A DNA stretch of 11,359 nucleotides from Scleroderma bovista (Eukaryota; Basidiomycota; Agaricomycetes; Boletales; Sclerodermataceae): positions 1 to 11,359 of the forward strand of contig JAYMGJ010000811.1 of the NCBI GenBank assembly GCA_037178675.1. The letters run 5' to 3'. The notes beneath the pieces are model-generated. The model was not told where the DNA came from and searched no databases. It saw nothing but the letters and a program-made list of their open reading frames with translations. Shown piece by piece: positions 7,350-11,359 of this stretch. A program made the position numbers and the translations under genes. Position 1 is the first letter of the stretch. Every line of letters begins with the position of its first letter.

Positions 7350-8335
7350 TCTTTGAAAAACACCTGCATTTCTGCAAACATCATTCCTCTGACCGCTTTT
7401 AGCCGGTCATCCTCCGGCTGGGCTTGCGTTGCCCATGCTTGTGGTTGCCCATGACGAGGGTGGCGCGGTTTAGTGCACTCACGTGCAATATGGCCAAATA
7501 ATTGGCAATTGTAGCATTGGGGCCCTTTACCCCTTTGCTGGTTTGTCTCAGCGGCACCTATGTCCATAGGGGTACCACTCCCAGATGCGGCTGAAGACGG
7601 ATAATTTTGGCCCTGGTAGTATCGGGCCGAGCCTTGGCCCTGAAGATTGATAAGGAAGAGTTCCTGTGCTCTTCCCATCACGCGAGCTGAGCTTGCAAGG
7701 CGGAGATATGTGTCCCGATGCATGCCTTGTATATAGATTTGCTCCAAGAGTTTCCTCTGGAGCGCGCGTTCGAGCAGGTCGCGAGCGTAATCGTCTACGC
7801 ACCCTCCCTGATTCTTGAGCGCCTCGAACTGCGCTAAGAAATCGTTGATTCTTTGCCTCAGGCCCTGCCTAAGGCGGAGAAGTTGGGCACGTGCCCACTC
7901 GGCGTTGTTACCGGGGAGAAAGAACCTTTCTATCTCCTCCGAGAAGTCATCCCAAGCAGGCCAGGCTGGCGGGGGCATGGGTTGGCCTGCTGGTACAGGT
8001 GGGGCATTGGCGAGGGCCTGTGCTGCCGCCATGCAGCTGTCCAGACGGACTTGAGCCCACCGACCAGCTTTCGGGCCAGTGAGCCGGGAGAGAACCGCAG
8101 CGGTAACCTGGGCGTCAGTTGCCCCCTCCATCGAGATCTGAAGCCAGATCTTGATCTTAGACCACCACTCGTGAAACTTCTGCGGGGAGCCGTCATAACT
8201 CCTGGGATCCACAACCACCTTCTTGCGCAGCGGCGGTGCTGGCTGAGGCTGTGCAGCCGCAAGGGCCACGATATGCGCCTGGAGGTTAACTTGCCCCTGG
8301 ATAAGCTGGGCAAGGAGCTGGTTGAGGTCTGCCAT
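7337..8335 (-). CDS. gag: Gag structural protein with CCHC zinc knuckle
   Basis: The 332-residue frame starts at ATG 8335; an in-frame TAG three codons upstream supports this start. The N-terminal part (MADLNQLLAQLIQGQ) is helical and Gln-rich. It is followed by a Pro/Lys linker and the capsid-like retrotransposon gag domain (about residues 45-215, with FHEWWSKIKIWLQ and DDFSEEIERFF). The zinc knuckle CYNCQLFGHIAREC (CX2CX4HX4C) is at residues 274-287. Gag forms the virus-like particle in the cytoplasm and packages the RNA. This is the only element protein without a stop or frameshift. It stays CpG-rich despite the CpG decay in the LTRs, which may mean the LTRs are more methylated or this copy is recent. 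Confidence 0.93.
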   Translation of the reverse strand: MADLNQLLAQLIQGQVNLQAHIVALAAAQPQPAPPLRKKVVVDPRSYDGSPQKFHEWWSKIKIWLQISMEGATDAQVTAAVLSRLTGPKAGRWAQVRLDSCMAAAQALANAPPVPAGQPMPPPAWPAWDDFSEEIERFFLPGNNAEWARAQLLRLRQGLRQRINDFLAQFEALKNQGGCVDDYARDLLERALQRKLLEQIYIQGMHRDTYLRLASSARVMGRAQELFLINLQGQGSARYYQGQNYPSSAASGSGTPMDIGAAETNQQRGKGPQCYNCQLFGHIARECTKPRHPRHGQPQAWATQAQPEDDRLKAVRGMMFAEMQVFFKDLKD

Positions 8336-9136
8336 GACGACCTAGTAGGGATGGAGGCGGGAGTAGGGGGTAGGTCTTTGTTTAACCAGTCAAAGGCGGG
8401 AGGACCGGAACGTGCGGCGGCGAGCGAGCGGGAGGTCTGGCAGGGGTGGGACAGGAAGGGGACGGTGGAAGCTGAGGAGGACTTGGATCTCGAAGTTGCT
8501 GACAAGGCGACTGTAGGCAGCAATGGCGTTGGTAAACTGAAACTCTTCTTCGATCACCGACTCCCTTTCCTGTACTTTGACAAGGGTGTCAGGGCGGGGA
8601 CTGTAGATAATCGCCAAGCGCTCCTGTTGCGCTTCGACGAGGTGACGGGGGAACTGGTACAGTATGGTGACTAACGTAAGGGGTGACGTAGGAGTAAAGC
8701 TATTTGGGACTAGATCCCCACAGATGTTCCACTAAACTAAGCGTAAGACTTTGTTCGCCTGTCACACTCACCGGGTCAGGGCAGTGGCACAGCTATGCAA
8801 AGAACAAACGGCTAGTGGCTGCAGATCACAAGGTCTACCTCTGCACGGACACAGGAACTACTGAGGACGTATGTCTCAATCGCCTTGAGGCTGCGAACCT
8901 CTCTTGAATGGGCGCCAACCTTCAGACACCAGGCATGACCCTGGGCTGGTGTACAGTATGTAAAGGAAGCGGTGCTAAAAACTCCCAATGCTGAAGCACT
9001 ATGGGAACGGCACTAAAGGCTGGCCGTGAAGGAAGTGGAAGGTGTGAAGAAGAAGCTCCTTAACCCTGGAGTCCGGGTATAGTTTCCCTTTACTAGGCTG
9101 GGGAACAGTGCGTGGAAGAACAAGTAGATGGTTTAG
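8336..9136 (-). other. Retrotransposon 5' leader, with a coding-like stretch lacking an ATG
   Basis: About 800 nt separate the primer-binding site from gag. Within it the minus strand is open for 113 codons (8731-8393) and reads like protein (QFPRHLVEAQQERLAIIYS, KVQERESVIEEEFQFTNAI), with no ATG between the upstream TAG (8734-8732) and the TGA at 8392-8390. It could be a former N-terminal extension of gag, an upstream reading frame or chance. The rest of the leader (8735-9136) shows no recognised feature. Open frames on the opposite strand across gag are shadows. Confidence 0.4.
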
Positions 9137-9147
9137 ATTCGAGCTCA
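9137..9147 (-). promoter_or_regulatory. Self-primer binding site
   Basis: On the minus strand TGAGCTCGAAT lies 2 nt inside the 5' LTR end. It is exactly complementary to ATTCGAGCTCA, the minus-strand sequence at 9250-9240 in the R region of the 5' LTR. In S. pombe Tf1 the first 11 nt of the transcript fold back on the PBS and are cleaved by RNase H to prime minus-strand synthesis. The same length and arrangement occur here. No tRNA 3' end ending in CCA fits this site. Confidence 0.85.
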
Positions 9148-9239
9148 GGTGAGACGACCCTAGGCAAACACCAAGGACCCGACCACATGCTAAGACTCTA
9201 AGAGAATAGGACGCAAGTATCTAGAGCAAAGACCCAAGA

Positions 9240-9287
9240 TGAGCTCGAATGGAGAGCCTCTGGGTGCTGGATTGCACTGTATATATA
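9240..9287 (-). promoter_or_regulatory. LTR promoter: TATA box and predicted transcription start with the self-primer
   Basis: TATATATA occupies 9287-9280 on the minus strand. The self-primer complement implies a transcript start at 9250, which is 30 nt downstream of the TATA box, the normal spacing for RNA polymerase II. The first 11 nt of that transcript (9250-9240) form the primer. The start was deduced from the PBS match and the TATA position agrees with it independently. Confidence 0.75.
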
Positions 9288-9435
9288 CTACTATACACGA
9301 GGGCTACACAAGGCTATCCATGAGGCTACATGCAGGTAGAAGGCTATGTAATGACATCACTGTGGAGCTAAGGCTATGCGTAATGATGTCAAGGGTGGCA
9401 GCATGTACAGCACGAGGTACAAGTCTAGACTAGGT

Positions 9436-9470
9436 AGATAAGATAGAGGCTGTACACTAAGATAAGATAA
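9436..9470. promoter_or_regulatory. Cluster of GATA-factor-like motifs in U3
   Basis: AGATAA or AGATAG (WGATAR) occurs at 9436, 9441, 9460 and 9465. The matching stretch of the 3' LTR holds about three more. Fungal GATA factors bind such sites, so nitrogen or light control of the element is possible. The motif is short and the sites are only suggestive. Confidence 0.4.
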
Positions 9471-9487
9471 AAAGTCGGACTGTAACA

Positions 9488-9492
9488 CTCAC
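9488..9492. repeat. Target-site duplication, right copy (CTCAC)
   Basis: CTCAC follows the TAACA end of the right LTR and matches 3435-3439. Confidence 0.9.
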
Positions 9493-9572
9493 AGACTCGG
9501 AGCCCCTGAACGTGATTCCCAACAACCTCCACCAGCCATACTGTGTATCTGGCATTAACAACGCAGGGGGTT

Positions 9573-9915
9573 GACGAGGACAGCGCAGCCTGCTGAGAGG
9601 CGCATAATGGTGAGTGCGTGGCCTTCAGTAAAGTGGAACAATACCTACAGTTGTAGAACCAACCAAAATACAGGCCTTCTGGGAGAGGGAGATCGACAAG
9701 GACAGCACATGAGACCGATGAGGACACGACTGCCTGCCAGGAGGCGCATGGTGGTGAGTGCATGGCCTTCAGTGAAGGGGAACAATACTTACAGTGTTAA
9801 AATCGACGAGGACAGCACATGCCTGCTGGGAACGGGAGAGATCAACGAAGACAGCGCTGCCTGCCAGGAGGTGCATGGTGAGTGCGTGGCCATCAGTGAA
9901 GGGGAACAATACCTA
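9573..9915. repeat. Degenerate tandem repeats, about 125-145 bp units
   Basis: Three related units can be aligned. Each has GACRAGGACAGCRC, then CTGCCAGGAGGCGCATGG, GTGAGTGCGTGGCC, and TTCAGTGAAGGGGAACAATA ending CCTACAG or a variant. The GTGAGTGC marks are at about 9610, 9754 and 9879, so spacing is uneven. Units differ by substitutions and small indels. No long conserved reading frame is shared, so the repeat is treated as non-coding. Confidence 0.7.
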
Positions 9916-9989
9916 TGTTGTTAGAACTGACAAGGCCAGCTGGGAGGCACTGGGAATAAAGGAAATGTTGTGGAGGTGCATTTGGGGGG

Positions 9990-10440
9990 AGCGGGAACAC
10001 CACCAATGGTGCTAGCGATGATGAGGGCAAGGGGAGATGGTGTGGTGAGCTGCCAGGAGAGAACGAGGGTGAGTATAATGGCAAGAAAAAGGCAGCCCAA
10101 GGGCCACAGACGGGCACTGGGTAAGAACGCACCCAACAGCGAGTGGGAACAGCATTGATGATGTCAAAGACGATGAGGGCGATGGAAGGCGGCCTAGCGA
10201 GCTGCCAAGAATGAGCGATGGGTAGTTTGACAGCGAGGAAGGCAGTCCTAAGACCACAGTGGTGCGCTGGGCTGAGAACGTGCCCAACAGTGGACAGGAA
10301 CAGTGTTGACGACGTTGGGGACAATGAGGGTGAGAGGAGGGAGGCGTGGGAAGCTGATGGACAGGAGCCCGGGGAGATAAGTAGCGCTGCGGCCCGCCTG
10401 CACCGACAGCTTATTAATAACAATAGCCAAGCCGTCTTCC
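9990..10440. repeat. Degenerate tandem repeats, about 150 bp units
   Basis: Landmarks recur roughly every 150 bp: GGGAACA or GGAACAG (about 9993, 10144, 10295), GATGAGGGC or CAATGAGGGTG (about 10020, 10170, 10322), and AACGYRCCCAACAG (about 10126 and 10277). Because 150 is a multiple of three, long open frames appear on both strands, for example 187 codons on the minus strand, but these have repetitive low-complexity products and no recognised domain. The unit shares short motifs with 3100-3240. Confidence 0.65.
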
Positions 10441-10601
10441 CAGCTGCTACTACCATACCCTACTTCTACCAAGTCTAAGACAGTATTTGGGGCAGGATTT
10501 ATTGCTGGTGTTGGGAAAACTTAGGAAAGATGCCTAACTATCCATTGTTGCACGTAAGTGTTCTCAGTATAGTAAGGCTTAGTAACTGGGAGTATTAGGT
10601 G

Positions 10602-10649
10602 TACTAACTAGTAACATGGTCACACCCCTGTCAATGTTACTAGTTAGTA
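10602..10649. repeat. 16-bp perfect inverted repeat
   Basis: TACTAACTAGTAACAT (10602-10617) and ATGTTACTAGTTAGTA (10634-10649) are exact reverse complements around 16 nt. A compact hairpin, a fused pair of element ends or a protein-binding dyad are all possible. No target duplication was found. Confidence 0.6.
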
Positions 10650-10761
10650 GGGATAATCAGATTTGCAGCACTCAGCTGTTGACTTAGAAAATTTCGGAAG
10701 TATAGAACACAGCCACACCTGAATTAGAAGGAAGCCCCTACATCATAGGGGGTGATGGACC

Positions 10762-10777
10762 GTGTTTGGCCAAACAC
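10762..10777. repeat. 16-bp perfect palindrome
   Basis: GTGTTTGGCCAAACAC is self-complementary over 16 bp and is preceded by GGGGGTGATGGACC. That surrounding looks somewhat like the end of a hAT-type element, but no matching opposite end is in the window. Confidence 0.5.
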
Positions 10778-10805
10778 AGCCACTACTCCAAAAAAGGAAA
10801 TAGGG

Positions 10806-11065
10806 TCAGTGCCAGTCGATGGATATGAGTTCCTAGTAAGATGTTGGAAATCAGTGCCACTGTTGATGGACATCAGTGCCTTTTTTGACTAAAATTCAGT
10901 GTCTACGTTGATGGATATCAGTGCCATCTGATATCCAGCGCATATGGCACTGATATCCATCAACATAGACACTGAATTTTAGTCAAAAAAGGCACTGATA
11001 TCCATCAACAGTGGCACTGATTTCCAACATCTTACTAGGCACTCATATCCATCGACTGGCACTGA
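10806..11065. mobile_element. Foldback (MITE-like) element of inverted 22-bp units
   Basis: The left arm 10806-10926 and right arm 10945-11065 are 121 bp each and reverse-complementary, with only three mismatches, around an 18-nt loop. Each arm is an array. TCAGTGCC-like starts occur at 10806, 10826, 10851, 10873, 10896 and 10918, spaced 20-25 bp, several followed by GTTGATGGATA. Arrays of short units in inverted arms are seen in Foldback-type and other non-autonomous DNA elements, where they serve as transposase sites. No coding capacity and no clear target duplication are visible. One of the three mismatches is a CpG transition (ACGT in the left arm, ACAT in the right). Confidence 0.7.
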
Positions 11066-11359
11066 TTTTCAGCCATGGAGACCATCAATTAGAATATGAA
11101 TCTGACTACAAACGCTCATGAGAGTCGACAATACACATTACCAGTTCCGAGTTTGAAAGTAAAAAAAGGTCTTGAAAGCTTCCGGTCACTCATGAGCCAT
11201 AGACTTTGAGCGCCATTGCCGCCATAGTAGGAAGGAGTGAATTAACGAGTTAGAATCTGGACATAAATATGGGTGAGTGTGGTACGGCACATACCACACA
11301 TCATAGTTGGACTTGATGAGCACTTGATCGTGTGGTACGGTGTTTTGCATTAGAACTAC
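11066..11359. other. Right-end sequence, no gene seen
   Basis: No open frame or known element is seen. GTGTGGTA (11277-11284) and TACCACAC (11292-11299) form a small 8-bp inverted repeat. GTGTGGTACGG at 11277-11287 recurs directly at 11330-11340, which may be the edge of another repeat leaving the window. Confidence 0.4.

Larger units (their letters stand above)
3440..9487 (-). mobile_element. Ty3/gypsy chromovirus (Tf1/sushi-like, self-primed), full-length but inactive
   Basis: The element is bounded by two direct LTRs (369 and 338 bp) and a 5-bp target duplication. On the minus strand the order is gag (zinc knuckle), protease, remnant reverse transcriptase/RNase H, integrase with HHCC finger, DDE core and SPY-type GPY/F region, then a C-terminal chromodomain. 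That order and the chromodomain place it in the chromovirus branch. The primer-binding site is complementary to the predicted transcript 5' end rather than to a tRNA, as in S. pombe Tf1. Gag is intact. Pol has lost most of reverse transcriptase and has frameshifts, three in-frame TGA codons and a nested 631-bp solo LTR, so the copy cannot encode its own replication. It could only move with enzymes from a relative. Confidence 0.95.
9150..9487 (-). repeat. 5' LTR of the chromovirus
   Basis: The 338-bp LTR runs TGTTACAGTCC to GTCGTCTCA on the minus strand. Its inferred parts are U3 9487-9251 and R plus U5 9250-9150. It lacks the 31 bp present in the other LTR. Four WGATAR motifs remain at 9436-9470. 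Confidence 0.95.

Noticed and set aside
7853..8674. 273-codon plus-strand frame opposite gag
   Set aside because: It lies antisense to an intact gag with a zinc knuckle and has no recognised domain. It is a shadow of GC-rich coding sequence.
9137..9149. tRNA-type primer-binding site
   Set aside because: The sequence after the LTR does not begin with TGG, the complement of a tRNA CCA end, and the exact complement is found in the element's own R region.
9573..9915. CRISPR array
   Set aside because: Units are over 100 bp, degenerate and unevenly spaced, with no short identical repeats and spacers. The context is eukaryotic.
9893..10456. 187-codon minus-strand frame in the right repeats
   Set aside because: The repeat unit of about 150 bp is a multiple of three, which keeps frames open by periodicity. 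The product is low-complexity Ser/Pro/Leu-rich sequence without a domain.

Overview
The window looks like fungal nuclear DNA, most likely from an agaricomycete basidiomycete. The reasons are short introns (47 to 59 nt) with GT-AG ends and CTAAT-like branch points, a chromodomain Ty3/gypsy retrotransposon, an HMG-box-like protein of a type I associate with agaricomycetes, and mutation confined to CpG sites, as expected where repeats are CpG-methylated. No bacterial, organellar or phage feature was found. The order or genus cannot be fixed from this sequence.

Layout. Positions 1-956 (+) hold the degraded 3' part of an unrecognised multi-exon gene. Positions 1050-2888 (+) hold a second multi-exon gene of six exons, with an HMG-box-like N-terminal half, a basic/acidic middle and an acidic aromatic tail. 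It carries in-frame stops and is probably a pseudogene. Positions 2889-3434 are non-coding and resemble the repeats at 9573-10440.

Positions 3440-9487 (-) are one complete but dead LTR retrotransposon of 6,048 bp. It is a Tf1/sushi-type chromovirus flanked by the 5-bp target duplication CTCAC. On the minus strand it runs: 5' LTR (9487-9150), an 11-nt self-primer binding site (9147-9137), a leader of about 800 nt, an intact gag (8335-7337), a -1 frameshift signal (7349-7307), pol (7349-3820), a polypurine tract (3821-3809) and the 3' LTR (3808-3440). Pol is broken by an internal deletion of most of the reverse transcriptase, several frameshifts and three in-frame TGA codons. A 631-bp solo LTR of another family (4993-5623, target duplication ACTTC) sits inside the integrase.

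Positions 9493-10480 are degenerate tandem repeats. Positions 10602-10649 and 10762-10777 are short inverted repeats. Positions 10806-11065 form a 260-bp near-perfect foldback built from about 22-bp units. The last 290 bp hold nothing recognised.

The most informative signals are four. The first 11 nt of the predicted transcript are exactly complementary to the site beside the 5' LTR, with a TATA box 30 nt upstream of the implied start. A heptamer, spacer and stem for -1 frameshifting lies exactly at the gag/pol junction. All ten transitions separating the two LTRs fall on CpG sites. The host element and its neighbourhood show a layered history of insertion, recombination and decay.
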